A program made the translations under genes and the position numbers. From JADJRG01 sp964474905 (lineage in GTDB: Bacteria > Myxococcota_A > Polyangia > Nannocystales > Nannocystaceae), in NCBI GenBank assembly GCA_964474905.1, contig CAYYUP010000009.1, positions 57,991-121,990 on the forward strand: a stretch of DNA of 64,000 bases, written 5' to 3'. Below, one piece after another: positions 27,004 through 35,476 of the stretch. Each line of letters starts with the position of its first letter. Within the stretch, counting starts at the first letter, position 1. The notes under the pieces are model-generated. The model had not been told where the DNA came from. It worked only from the letters and a program-made list of their open reading frames with translations, and ran no database searches.

Positions 27004-28038
27004 ATGCCCTCTCCCGTGACGCGACGTCGCTCCTTGAATCGCGGGATAGCCGCGGCCTACACCGCTGGGCTTGCCTGGTTCTGTCCCCTCGCGCTTGCCG
27101 TGATCGCGATGACGCCGAGTCGAGCCGTTGCCGAGCCTGAGCTTTTGGATCGTGTGGTCGCGGTCGTCGACGATGAGATCATCGTTCTCTCCCATCTCGA
27201 TCGATCGGTGCGCTCATCGCCGCAGCTTCAACAGGCGGTGCAGTCGCTCGGCCCGAACGCGACCGAGACCCAGCTCGAGCAACTGCTCAAGGAGATGCGC
27301 CAGCTGGTCTTGGACGAGTTGGTCGACACTGTGCTGATCAAAAAAGAGGCGGCGAAGTTTCAGATCACCGCGACCGAAGCGGATATCCAGCGCTACCTTC
27401 AACAGCTCGCGTCGGGCAACAACTACGCCACCGTTCAGGACCTCCGCAAGGCGGTGATCGACAGCGGCGACTTCGGTTCCTGGGAGGAGTACCGCCAGGA
27501 TATCCGCGACCAGATCACGGTGTACAAAGCGACTTCGATGCTCGCCAACTGGGCGGTCACCGAGGCCCAGATCCGCGAGTACTACCGCAAAGAGGCGCGC
27601 GGCGAAGATGCCCGCATCGAGGTCGATCGCTTCGTTTTTGTCGCCGAGAGTTCGACGAGCAGCGCCCGTGACAATGTCGTCGCCAAGGCCCAAGGGGTCG
27701 CGCGTAGACTCCGGGCGGGTGAATCTTCGGAGGCGGTGGCGGCTTCGCTCGGTCGTGATCCGGTGGGCCTTCGTCGGACCATCTCGCGGGGAGAGATCGC
27801 CCCACAACTAGAGGACGCACTCTTCCCGGCGATCGCCGACGAGGTTGTGGGGCCGCTCGCATCGGGTCAGGGCTACGTCGTCTTTCACGTGGTCCGGCAT
27901 CTCGAGAGCGAGGTGCTCGGTTACGACGAGGCCAAAGAGGGGATCCGCGCGCGTCTCGAAGCCGAGGCCTACGAGCGAGCCGAACGTGAATTTCGCCAGC
28001 AGCTCCGCTCCAAGGCGCACATCGACATCCGTCTCTAG
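27004..28038 (+). CDS. SurA-like periplasmic chaperone/peptidyl-prolyl isomerase
   Basis: A 344-residue exported protein. After a signal peptide (about 1-41, cleaved near AVAEPE) comes the SurA-type start LLDRVVAVVDDEIIVLSHLD, a helical chaperone region (about 60-200), and a single parvulin-like domain (about 205-325) with GRDPVGLRRTISRGEIAP and GYVVFHVVRH. SurA proteins carry outer-membrane proteins through the periplasm; E. coli SurA has two parvulin domains, this one only one. The start is uncertain: ATG 27004 gives a sensible signal peptide, but the frame is open to a GTG at 26968 beside the gap. Confidence 0.85.
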   Translation: MPSPVTRRRSLNRGIAAAYTAGLAWFCPLALAVIAMTPSRAVAEPELLDRVVAVVDDEIIVLSHLDRSVRSSPQLQQAVQSLGPNATETQLEQLLKEMRQLVLDELVDTVLIKKEAAKFQITATEADIQRYLQQLASGNNYATVQDLRKAVIDSGDFGSWEEYRQDIRDQITVYKATSMLANWAVTEAQIREYYRKEARGEDARIEVDRFVFVAESSTSSARDNVVAKAQGVARRLRAGESSEAVAASLGRDPVGLRRTISRGEIAPQLEDALFPAIADEVVGPLASGQGYVVFHVVRHLESEVLGYDEAKEGIRARLEAEAYERAEREFRQQLRSKAHIDIRL

Positions 28039-28069
28039 CGCTCTGGATGTGGAGTTTGGAGCCCTGGAT

Positions 28070-28501
28070 CTAGATCGGTCCGAGCTTTTCGGGGGTCGCG
28101 GCTCGTCCTGTTGCCAGGACCTGACGGATCCGGGCGAAGAGAACCTCGTCCTCATAGGGCTTGATCACGTAGGCGTGGGCGCCGTTACGAAGTGCCCAGT
28201 AGCGATCCGATTCGCGCCCCATCGAGGTCACGAAAATGAATCGGGGCAGGGTGCTGTCCTCCCAGGAGTCGCGGAGCCTGCGGATGACTTGGAGGCCGCT
28301 GAGCTTTGGCAGCAAGACTTCGGCGAGCACCAAGGGAGGGCGATGAGCCTCGATCAAGCGGTGGGCCTCGAGGCCATCTTCGACCTCGTGCAGTTTGATG
28401 CTCGTGTCTAGCTCCGATGCCGCACGGGTCACGAGCGCCGACATCCGGCGGCGATGTTTGGCCTCGGGATCGGCGACTACGACGTGTTGCTGCGGGGCCA
28501 T
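28070..28501 (-). CDS. Receiver-domain protein with Glu at phospho-site
   Basis: A 143-residue stand-alone receiver. The acidic pocket is reduced (VVVADPE), and the usual phospho-accepting Asp is Glu (about 61) in LVLAEVLLPKLSG. The switch Thr/Ser (VTSMG) and Lys (VIKPYED) remain. Glu can mimic phospho-Asp, so the protein may be locked in an active-like state. It starts 3 bases after the stop of the DUF4388-like gene and is probably co-expressed with it. Confidence 0.85.
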   Translation of the reverse strand: MAPQQHVVVADPEAKHRRRMSALVTRAASELDTSIKLHEVEDGLEAHRLIEAHRPPLVLAEVLLPKLSGLQVIRRLRDSWEDSTLPRFIFVTSMGRESDRYWALRNGAHAYVIKPYEDEVLFARIRQVLATGRAATPEKLGPI

Positions 28502-28504
28502 CGG

Positions 28505-29821
28505 CTAGACGAGAACGGGCATGACGCGGCGACGGATGAGCTTGGATTTTGCGTGGCGGTAGAGAACCCGAGAGACAGCAAAGGTGCCAGTACGGGTCTT
28601 TCGCGCGATCTCTTTGACCGTGTTGCGACCGTTGACGAGCTCTAGCACCGCGAGTTCTTCGCGGGGCAGGGCGTCGCGGCTGAGGCGTGCGACCTCTTCG
28701 TCGATACGGAGGAAGATGTCGTCGACGCTAGGCATGTGTGGGCCCATCGCCGCCGCCTCTTGGATTCTGCGGAGGCCGTCGAGCAGCGCCTCGGCGACCA
28801 GGAGTTCTGCTCGACCGCGGGAGGCCGCAGCGGCCATCGGATCGAGCGAGCTTCGGGGCGCAAAGGTGTAGGTACCTTCTGTCCAAGAGAGCAGCTGGCA
28901 GGTGATGGCTCGCGCTTGATCGACGAGAACTTGGGCGAGGTCTGCGGGGCTGAGAAGACCCGCGTCGACTAGGCGAGTGCCGAGCGGCCGACGTTCGGGA
29001 TCCTTGCCGACGAGAAATGCCTCCAGCTGCTCATCGCGGAGGAAGCCGCCTTCGACGATAAAACGACCGAGCTTGAGATCCTCGCCCGCGCCCTTGTACT
29101 CGCCGAGGCGAATGCGCCCCTGATCGATGTGGAGTTTGCCCCATTCGTCATCGCGTTCGACCGTGAGCACCCCGAGAACGCCTGTATTTCCGAGCATCTC
29201 GAGTACCGCTTCGAGGCGCGAGGCCTCGAGGATCCCGCGGAGTGCCGCCGGGGTGGGCGGATCGGGCATATCTTCGTCGCTCTTGAGCGCGCCGGCGAAA
29301 CGCTCGACCCCGTCGTCGGTGAAGTCGTGGTTTGGGAAGTGGTCGGAGAGCAGCTGCTTGAGCCTGCTAGTCGCCAGATCGACGGAGATCGGTGCGCCGG
29401 CGATGCCAGGTTGATGCTCGTCGAGGGTCTCGCGGACGACCTTTACAAGGGCCGGCGTCGAGAAAGGACGGCGGAGGCTTGGAAGGTCTTCGGCGCCTGG
29501 GATCGGGGTCGGGTTGGAGCGCGATACCAGGAGGATGCCCGGGAGCTGAGCGGCCCCTGGGATCTGTACGAGAGCCTTGAGAACAGAGGCTGAGGCCGTA
29601 GGGTCTGCGGATGCATCGAGGAGCAGCGCGACGACGCTCGCATCGCCTCCTGGACCGTGTGCTCGGCAGAGATCGACGGCCTCTTGCAGGACGTGGGCGT
29701 TGAAGACTTGGAAGCCGGCTAGACGCAGGCCCGCGGTCGCGAGCTTGGCCGTGGTCGGATTCGGGTCGTAGTAGAGGATTCCGGGCTGTGCGGGCCGAGA
29801 GCCTGGGGATGAGGGGGCCAT
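28505..29821 (-). CDS. DUF4388-type protein with N-terminal pseudo-receiver
   Basis: A 438-residue cytoplasmic protein. The first 130 residues have receiver-like alternation (ILYYDPNPTTAKLATAGLRL, VVALLLDASADPT, GILLVSRSN) but without a clear phosphorylation set. A DUF4388-like segment (about 190-350) follows, with GVLTVERDDEWGKLHIDQGRI, LGRFIVEGGFL, LGTRLVDAGLLSPADLAQVL and WTEGTYTF. The C-terminus resembles a winged-helix (NTVKEIARKTRTGTFAVSRVLYRH). In myxobacteria such proteins occur with motility and regulatory proteins. It is divergent from the double kinase across 54 bases and leads the small receiver. Confidence 0.75.
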   Translation of the reverse strand: MAPSSPGSRPAQPGILYYDPNPTTAKLATAGLRLAGFQVFNAHVLQEAVDLCRAHGPGGDASVVALLLDASADPTASASVLKALVQIPGAAQLPGILLVSRSNPTPIPGAEDLPSLRRPFSTPALVKVVRETLDEHQPGIAGAPISVDLATSRLKQLLSDHFPNHDFTDDGVERFAGALKSDEDMPDPPTPAALRGILEASRLEAVLEMLGNTGVLGVLTVERDDEWGKLHIDQGRIRLGEYKGAGEDLKLGRFIVEGGFLRDEQLEAFLVGKDPERRPLGTRLVDAGLLSPADLAQVLVDQARAITCQLLSWTEGTYTFAPRSSLDPMAAAASRGRAELLVAEALLDGLRRIQEAAAMGPHMPSVDDIFLRIDEEVARLSRDALPREELAVLELVNGRNTVKEIARKTRTGTFAVSRVLYRHAKSKLIRRRVMPVLV

Positions 29822-29875
29822 AGGCGAGGCAAAGGATACTCGGAATTCCTCAAGTCGTGGTAGCGTTTGGCGAAC

Positions 29876-32605
29876 ATGGTGATGGGCGAGATTGAGCGAC
29901 TGGACCCGCCCCAGCGGCTCGGCAACGTAACGTTGCTCGGGATCCTGGGAGAGGGCGGCATGGCGACGGTCTACCTCGCATCTGTCGGCCAGGGCTCACT
30001 CGCTCGGCTCGCGGCGGTTAAGTTGCTGCGCGCCGGCCTCCCGGACCACGACTACCGCACGCGATTTATCGACGAGGCGAAGGTCGTCCTCAAGCTCCAC
30101 CACAATAACGTCGTTGATGTCCGTGAAGCTGGGGAGATCGACGGCCAGCTCTTCATCGTCATGGCCCTGGTCGAGGGGCGCGATCTCGCGGACATTTGGG
30201 ATCGTTGCGCCAACGTTGGACGGGCATTTCCTGTGCCGTTGGCGGTGCATGTGCTCCGCGAATGCCTGCGTGGTTTGCACTACGCTCATACGTTTCCCGG
30301 TCTCGGCCTGGTGCATCGCGATGTGTCGCCGTCCAACATCCTTATCGATTGGGCCGGCGCTGTTCGCCTCGCAGACTTCGGCCTCGCGACCTCGACGCTC
30401 AAGGGCACCCTGACCCAGCCAGGAGTTGTCTTTGGCAAGATCGCCTACATGTCGCCAGAGCAGGCCCGGCACGAGGTCCTAGACGGTCGTACCGACGTCT
30501 ACGCCTGTGCGGCGATCCTCTGGGAGCTACTCACGGGGCGGCCCCTTCGGAGCACAGAGGTCATCGACACCGAGGCTGTGTCTAGCTTCGACGCGCCCGC
30601 TGCGAGCGACTTTTCTTCGCGGGTCAACGACGAACTCAACGCGATCGTCGCGAAGGGGCTCAGCCGTGATCGCGAGGAGCGCTTCCTCTCAGCCCACGCG
30701 ATGATGGACGCGCTCAGCGACTGGTTGGCGACACATGCCCCGGGTACTGGTCAGGAGCAGGTCGCAAAATTCATGGGCGACCTCTTCACCGACACCGCCG
30801 AGCGTGAGCGGACCTTTCGCGAGAGCCTCCTGCAGGAGCGCACCGAGGTTCACGAACATACGGAGTCGGTCGACGAGGATGATGATGATGACGGCATCGA
30901 CATCATCGAAGAGGACATCGACCTCACGTTCGACGACGAGCCCGAGCCCGCATCAGCGCCGTCGGCAAAGAAGCCTGTGCCCTATTTGCCGCCGCCATCA
31001 GAGCCCGGCGGCCCCCCAGACTTCGAGTACATCGAGCCCGAGACGATCATCGCCGAGCGTTACCAGGTGGTCTCCCGGATCGGCCGAGGCGGCATGGGCA
31101 CGGTCTATCTCGGTGAGCACACCACCGTCGGTCGGCGGGTGGCGATCAAGGTGCTCACCCACCAATGGAGCCGCAACGAGCTGGTCGCGAAGCGCTTTCG
31201 GGCGGAGGCGAGGGCCGCGAGTGCAGCTGGCCATCCAAACATCATCGAGGTCTTCGACGCTGGCGAGCTGCCCGACGGTCGTCTTTACCTGGTCATGGAG
31301 TACCTGACCGGGCGCAATCTCTACGACGAGATTCAGGATCTCGGCACGCTCTCGGTGGGCCGCTCCTGTCGGATCATTCGCGCCGTCGGTCGGGCGATCC
31401 GGGCGGCCCACGAGGTCGGCATCATCCACCGCGATCTCAAGCCGGACAACGTGATGTTCGTGCCGTTGCCGGAGGGGGAGGGCGAGACCGTCAAGGTACT
31501 CGACTTCGGGATCTCCGCGGGGGCGGAGCGCTCGGAGTCACAGGCACGTTTAACGATCCCTGGCCATGCCCTGGGTACGCCCGAGTACATGGCGCCCGAG
31601 CAGGCCAAGGGCAAGGACGCGACCGAGGCCTTCGACCTCTACGCCCTGGGGGTGATGCTCTTCGAGGCGTTGGTCGGCGAGCCGCCTTTTGTCTCCAACA
31701 ACCTGGTCGAGATCATGGCGCGCAAGTCGACGGAGCGCGCTCCCTCCCTCGCCGAGAAGCGCCCCGATCTCCCGCGTTCGCTGATCCAACTCGTCGACGA
31801 CTGCCTCGAGATCGACCCCGCGAAGCGTCCGGCGTCCGCCCGAGATTTTTTGATCCGTTTGGAGGATGTGGTTCGCGTCCTACCGGCGGAGGACGGGGAC
31901 ATGGGCGAGCTCTCTGCGGCCGGCATGAACTCCGACCTGGTGATGGCGAAGGCTGCTTCGCGACCGGTGTCGGCCCCTGCGGTTGTCGGGCTCAAGCCGA
32001 CTGCGGTGGCGTCGCCCACAGGGCTTGCCGATCCCCGCTACCGCAAGGTGTGGTTCATCGGTGGCGCCGCTCTGCTCGCTTTCCTTCTCTACTGGGGGTT
32101 TAGCGGACCGTCCGAGGCTGAGGACCCAAAGCCGGGGGGTCCGAAGGTCGCTTCTGCAGAGAGCGATGGATCGCTGCAGGATCTCGGTGTGCACAAGAGC
32201 ACCAGCAAGGCCCGCCCCATAAAGAAGAAGAAGCTAAAGAAACTACCGCCGCCTGTGAATGACAGCGCCGGGGAGTTGCCGACGGGAGGTCCTCCAGACC
32301 CAACCGGTGGGGCTGTTGTCGAGATCAAGCCGCCGCCCAAGAAGGACCCCTACACCTCAGCAGAGTGCAAGCAAACCCGTAAGGCGGTCTCCGAGGCCCG
32401 CACCGCAGGTAACTGGAACGCGATGCTGAAGTTCCTCAACAAAGAGCGAAAGTGCTTCCGGCGCGGCAGCTCGGTGAAGCTCAAGACCTTGGCCTACAAG
32501 GAGCGGCGTGACTTCAACCTCTGCGCGAAGACCGGAAAGGGCTCTCGTGACCCTGAGGTGCAGAAATGGGTCAGTCTTTGCGAGAAGCGGGCCAGCAAGA
32601 TGTGA
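29876..32605 (+). CDS. Tandem double Ser/Thr protein kinase, membrane-bound
   Basis: A 909-residue protein with two Hanks-type kinase domains in one chain. Kinase 1 (about 15-280): GEGGMATVY, AAVKLLRAG, HRDVSPSN, DFGLA. Kinase 2 (about 395-660): GRGGMGTVY, VAIKVL, HRDLKPDN (near 518), DFGIS (near 542). Both keep Lys, the HRD Asp and DFG Asp. An acidic linker (about 330-365) joins them. One membrane segment (about 726-742) leads to an external Lys/Pro-rich stretch and a small C-terminal module with four cysteines. Kinase 1 has Ser in place of the loop Lys, frequent in myxobacterial kinases. The ATG at 29876 is chosen; TTG 29867 and ATG 29882 are alternatives. It heads the plus-strand run into the lipoprotein array. 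Confidence 0.93.
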   Translation: MVMGEIERLDPPQRLGNVTLLGILGEGGMATVYLASVGQGSLARLAAVKLLRAGLPDHDYRTRFIDEAKVVLKLHHNNVVDVREAGEIDGQLFIVMALVEGRDLADIWDRCANVGRAFPVPLAVHVLRECLRGLHYAHTFPGLGLVHRDVSPSNILIDWAGAVRLADFGLATSTLKGTLTQPGVVFGKIAYMSPEQARHEVLDGRTDVYACAAILWELLTGRPLRSTEVIDTEAVSSFDAPAASDFSSRVNDELNAIVAKGLSRDREERFLSAHAMMDALSDWLATHAPGTGQEQVAKFMGDLFTDTAERERTFRESLLQERTEVHEHTESVDEDDDDDGIDIIEEDIDLTFDDEPEPASAPSAKKPVPYLPPPSEPGGPPDFEYIEPETIIAERYQVVSRIGRGGMGTVYLGEHTTVGRRVAIKVLTHQWSRNELVAKRFRAEARAASAAGHPNIIEVFDAGELPDGRLYLVMEYLTGRNLYDEIQDLGTLSVGRSCRIIRAVGRAIRAAHEVGIIHRDLKPDNVMFVPLPEGEGETVKVLDFGISAGAERSESQARLTIPGHALGTPEYMAPEQAKGKDATEAFDLYALGVMLFEALVGEPPFVSNNLVEIMARKSTERAPSLAEKRPDLPRSLIQLVDDCLEIDPAKRPASARDFLIRLEDVVRVLPAEDGDMGELSAAGMNSDLVMAKAASRPVSAPAVVGLKPTAVASPTGLADPRYRKVWFIGGAALLAFLLYWGFSGPSEAEDPKPGGPKVASAESDGSLQDLGVHKSTSKARPIKKKKLKKLPPPVNDSAGELPTGGPPDPTGGAVVEIKPPPKKDPYTSAECKQTRKAVSEARTAGNWNAMLKFLNKERKCFRRGSSVKLKTLAYKERRDFNLCAKTGKGSRDPEVQKWVSLCEKRASKM

Positions 32606-32650
32606 AGAGGCCTGCGAATGCGCGTGAAGTGCTGAAGATCGCGCCTCAAA

Positions 32651-32664
32651 CGGCGATATCGCCG
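32651..32664. promoter_or_regulatory. 14-bp perfect palindrome, possible operator
   Basis: CGGCGATATCGCCG at 32651-32664 is fully self-complementary with no spacer, 47 bases before the start at 32712 and just upstream of a TAATAC (32695-32700) that could be a -10 element. A binding site for a dimeric regulator is possible. Confidence 0.3.
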
Positions 32665-32711
32665 AGGGATAGACGCCAAGCAGGTTCGGAGCAATAATAC
32701 CGCTCCCGCTC

Positions 32712-33572
32712 ATGCTGGTACCCCTCGTCACTGCTATTTCACTCGTGCTTCCTGCCTCAGTGGTAGGCGCCATCACGTCTCCGGCGGAGCCTGTTCATGC
32801 GACGGCGGCTCCCGCTCAAGAAGACGGTCCCGTCTTCGCCTCTGTGAAGGTCGATGCAGATGGTTTTGGTGAAGTCGGTTCGGCGGTTTCCACCAGGGTC
32901 GCAGCGGAGGCCGAGACGACTCTCAAGCATGAGGGCATCGTCCGGCGGGCGGGTGTCGATGACATCTTGGTCTTCCTCAAAGTTACGCCTCCTGACTCTG
33001 GTGACGAGGGCTACGTCGTCGGTATCGCGGTGAGTCGTATGGGGCAGCCGATCACCGAGACGGTATCGGCGGTCTGCGAGCTTTGCGTTGAGGACGAGCT
33101 GATCGAGCTGGTCGCCGTGAAGCTCCACGAACTTGTGCCGGTGATGCGCGAGCACATGGCCGCGGTTCGGGCCGAGGCGGCGGCTGCAGCAGCTGAGCCC
33201 GAGCCGGAGCCCGAGCCCGAAATCGAGATCATCCCGCCAGAGAACAGAGTCGATGTGCCCACAGGCATGGGCAACAAAGGCAAGGCGGGCATCGCGTTGG
33301 TGGGGCTCGGCGTTGGGGGGGTGATCGCCGGTGCGGTCATGGCTGCAAAGGCTCCGACCCAGCGTGCACCCGACAACGGCTATGAGCTGACCCAGACCCA
33401 GACGCCTGGTTATGCGGCGCTCGGCATCGGCGGAGCCTTTGTGGTCGGCGGCGTTGTCTTGCTCGTGCTCGACTCGCGCGAGCGTAAGAGGCAGGGACTC
33501 GAGAGAGAGACCATTGTTGCGCCAGTCTTGGGTCCCGGCATCGCCGGCCTGAGCTGGTCTGGGCGCTTCTAA
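32712..33572 (+). CDS. Membrane protein of unknown function between kinase and lipoprotein array
   Basis: A 286-residue protein with an N-terminal signal sequence (about 1-20), a folded region (about 40-150) with a CELC pair, a Glu-Pro stretch (about 161-175) and two hydrophobic segments near residues 198-216 and 235-258. The order resembles other myxobacterial envelope proteins found beside Ser/Thr kinases, but I do not recognise a family. It ends 3 bases before the first beta-helix lipoprotein, so the two are almost certainly co-transcribed. Confidence 0.75.
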   Translation: MLVPLVTAISLVLPASVVGAITSPAEPVHATAAPAQEDGPVFASVKVDADGFGEVGSAVSTRVAAEAETTLKHEGIVRRAGVDDILVFLKVTPPDSGDEGYVVGIAVSRMGQPITETVSAVCELCVEDELIELVAVKLHELVPVMREHMAAVRAEAAAAAAEPEPEPEPEIEIIPPENRVDVPTGMGNKGKAGIALVGLGVGGVIAGAVMAAKAPTQRAPDNGYELTQTQTPGYAALGIGGAFVVGGVVLLVLDSRERKRQGLERETIVAPVLGPGIAGLSWSGRF

Positions 33573-33575
33573 CCT

Positions 33576-35204
33576 ATGAGATCGAACACTATGCGTCGTT
33601 CTAATCGCTTTCCTTGGTCTGCGGTGATGATCGCCAGCTCGCTGGCGGGCATGCTGGCGGGATGTCCCTTCACAAATAATGATCACTGCGCCTTAAACGC
33701 AGGAGCCTGTGGTGGGGACCTGGTTTGCGACCGCTGTGCTGTCGCGAATAATGGTTGTGTTGGCGCCGATGAGCTGACCAAAGAATCATGCCTCGTCGTG
33801 AATTCGGGCACCAGCACCGAGACGACAACGACTCTCTCCGGATCGACGACGGGCACCACCGTCATGACCGAGCCGACGACCAGCAGCACCAGCACCACGA
33901 CCAGCAGCACCAGCAGCACCAGCAGCACCAGCAGCACCAGCACGACCACCGGAGAGGTCACCTGTGATCCGTCCGAGCCGGTGAGTGTCTCGTGTTTCCA
34001 GGCTGATCCAGAGAAGCCCTACTGCGTCGATCAAGACACCTGCGGTCCCTGCTCTGAGCTCGAAGAGGTTACTTGCGCAGAGATCAATGGGCAGACGCCT
34101 GCTTGCGATCCAGACCACGCGATGTGTGTCGAGTGCACCGCTGACAACACGACAAATTGCAACCCCGGCGAGGTGTGCAACACCTACAATAATGACTGCG
34201 GTCCTTGCTTTGAACACGAGCAGTGCCCTGAAAGCGCCTGCGATATCAAGGCCGGGCTGTGCTTCCCCCCAGAGACGGTCGTTTGGGTCGAGGAACGGGC
34301 TGGCTGCAATGAGAACGTTGCGGACGGCACTGAGGACAATGCCTACTGCTTCGTCGCCCTTGCGCTCGAAAAAGAGTACGACGAGAATAACCTGCAACCG
34401 ATCGTGGTTTGGGTAAAGCCCAGCCGAGAGAACGATCCTATGGCGCAGCAGGTCACCGTCGTAGTGGGCTTGCAGGTCGCGGTGATCGGCATCGGCGAGA
34501 CAAAGCCAAGGCTCGGTGTGAAAAACGGTGATCCTCGGATTATCGTGGAGGACGCCTCGATGCTCTACATGTCGAATGTAGAACTCGTCGACCCCGTTAA
34601 GCCCGCCGCGAACTACTTCGGATGTAACGGTTCGTATCTACACCTTGATCAGGTGAGGATTGCCGACCTCGCGAATCCGATCAATTCGGAGGGTTGCGAG
34701 GTGACACTGAACCGCACTTTGATCACCGAGACGAATGGTGGCAGTAGTATCAATGGTTCAAAATTTACGATGGTCAATTCGATCGTCAGCTCGAACAGCG
34801 ATGCGCTGAAGTTTGGCGGTCCATTCAAGCTCTCGAATAGCGTTAAGGTCGCGCTGACCCACGTCACCTTCGTCAATAATGCGGGGGCAAACAACACGGG
34901 CCTCATCTGCGCGGACGGCAGTGCTTCGCTCAAGATTCGCAACTCCGTGTTGCTCGGGCTTCCGGCCCCTGTGTTTGGGTGTAACGATGTCGATGCGGAG
35001 GGCACGCTGTTGGAGACCAACGGTACGCTCTGGAAGACCCTCTTCCAGACATCGGATAAGGGCGTCTTTCGGCCCAAGTCGGGGGCCGACGCGATCAAGA
35101 CGCTCGCGACTTGGCAGGTGGATGATCCCTACATCGACTACGACGGCAAGCTCCGGCCGAACGTTGCGGGCGCGACCGACTTTGCCGGTGCTGCTCGGCC
35201 CTAA
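33576..35204 (+). CDS. Beta-helix lipoprotein, array member 1
   Basis: First of five tandem paralogues; 542 residues. Lipobox LAGC (Cys 30), an extra N-terminal Cys cluster absent from the others, a long Thr/Ser linker (about 78-126), a Cys-rich module (about 127-235: PYCVDQDTCGPC ... ECTADNTTNC ... CFEHEQCPESAC), then a beta-rich region (about 240-510) with short recurring Asn/Ser/Val turns fitting a right-handed beta-helix, and the tail DYDGKLRP...GAARP. It is the most diverged copy and, unlike the others, seems to share a transcript with the upstream gene. Probably surface- or periplasm-exposed; function unknown. Confidence 0.85.
   Translation: MRSNTMRRSNRFPWSAVMIASSLAGMLAGCPFTNNDHCALNAGACGGDLVCDRCAVANNGCVGADELTKESCLVVNSGTSTETTTTLSGSTTGTTVMTEPTTSSTSTTTSSTSSTSSTSSTSTTTGEVTCDPSEPVSVSCFQADPEKPYCVDQDTCGPCSELEEVTCAEINGQTPACDPDHAMCVECTADNTTNCNPGEVCNTYNNDCGPCFEHEQCPESACDIKAGLCFPPETVVWVEERAGCNENVADGTEDNAYCFVALALEKEYDENNLQPIVVWVKPSRENDPMAQQVTVVVGLQVAVIGIGETKPRLGVKNGDPRIIVEDASMLYMSNVELVDPVKPAANYFGCNGSYLHLDQVRIADLANPINSEGCEVTLNRTLITETNGGSSINGSKFTMVNSIVSSNSDALKFGGPFKLSNSVKVALTHVTFVNNAGANNTGLICADGSASLKIRNSVLLGLPAPVFGCNDVDAEGTLLETNGTLWKTLFQTSDKGVFRPKSGADAIKTLATWQVDDPYIDYDGKLRPNVAGATDFAGAARP
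33882..33943 (+). repeat. Ser/Thr-codon microsatellite in linker of array member 1
   Basis: Short tandem repeats of AGCAGCACC and close variants, encoding Ser-Ser-Thr units of the linker. Repeats like this can change length by slippage in steps of three codons without breaking the frame. Confidence 0.8.
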
Positions 35205-35438
35205 AGAGACATGTCCAAAAAGTCAGCCTGTCTGATTGGTCATGTTTTAGACGCCAGCGCTTGATCGCCGAGCCGCACCGCGAGAGTCTTGCCTCGCGGC
35301 GAGGTCCTCGATTGAGGATGACGGTTTCGGGCATCGTTTTTTGATTAAAATGGGGTTTACGAGCGACAGATCTGCTGATGTGCCGCAAAAAGCGGTCCCA
35401 GTGTGCGTATTGTGTATGCGCGCACGCGCTTAGATCGC

Positions 35439-35467
35439 TTGAAAGCGCCCGTTGAAAGCGCGACACT
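35439..35467 (+). promoter_or_regulatory. Promoter of array member 2
   Basis: TTGAAA (35439-35444), 17-base spacer, GACACT (35462-35467). The predicted transcription start is 2-4 bases before the ATG at 35477, and no ribosome site is present, so the message would be nearly leaderless. The same layout recurs before members 3 and 4. Confidence 0.55.
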
Positions 35468-35476
35468 CCTCACATC

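Noticed and set aside
29835..29840. GATACT before the double kinase as a member of the array-type promoters
   Set aside because: No TTGnnA element lies 16-18 bases upstream, and the start codon is 36 bases away.
33882..33943. Possible CRISPR-like or other non-coding repeat
   Set aside because: The units are 9 bases, contiguous and in frame with a Ser/Thr linker; there are no spacers.
33683..33961. Val/Leu-rich minus-strand frame opposite the Ser/Thr linker, resembling a membrane protein
   Set aside because: Antisense of AGC/ACC repeats always reads as Val/Leu/Gly; it is a shadow of the linker.
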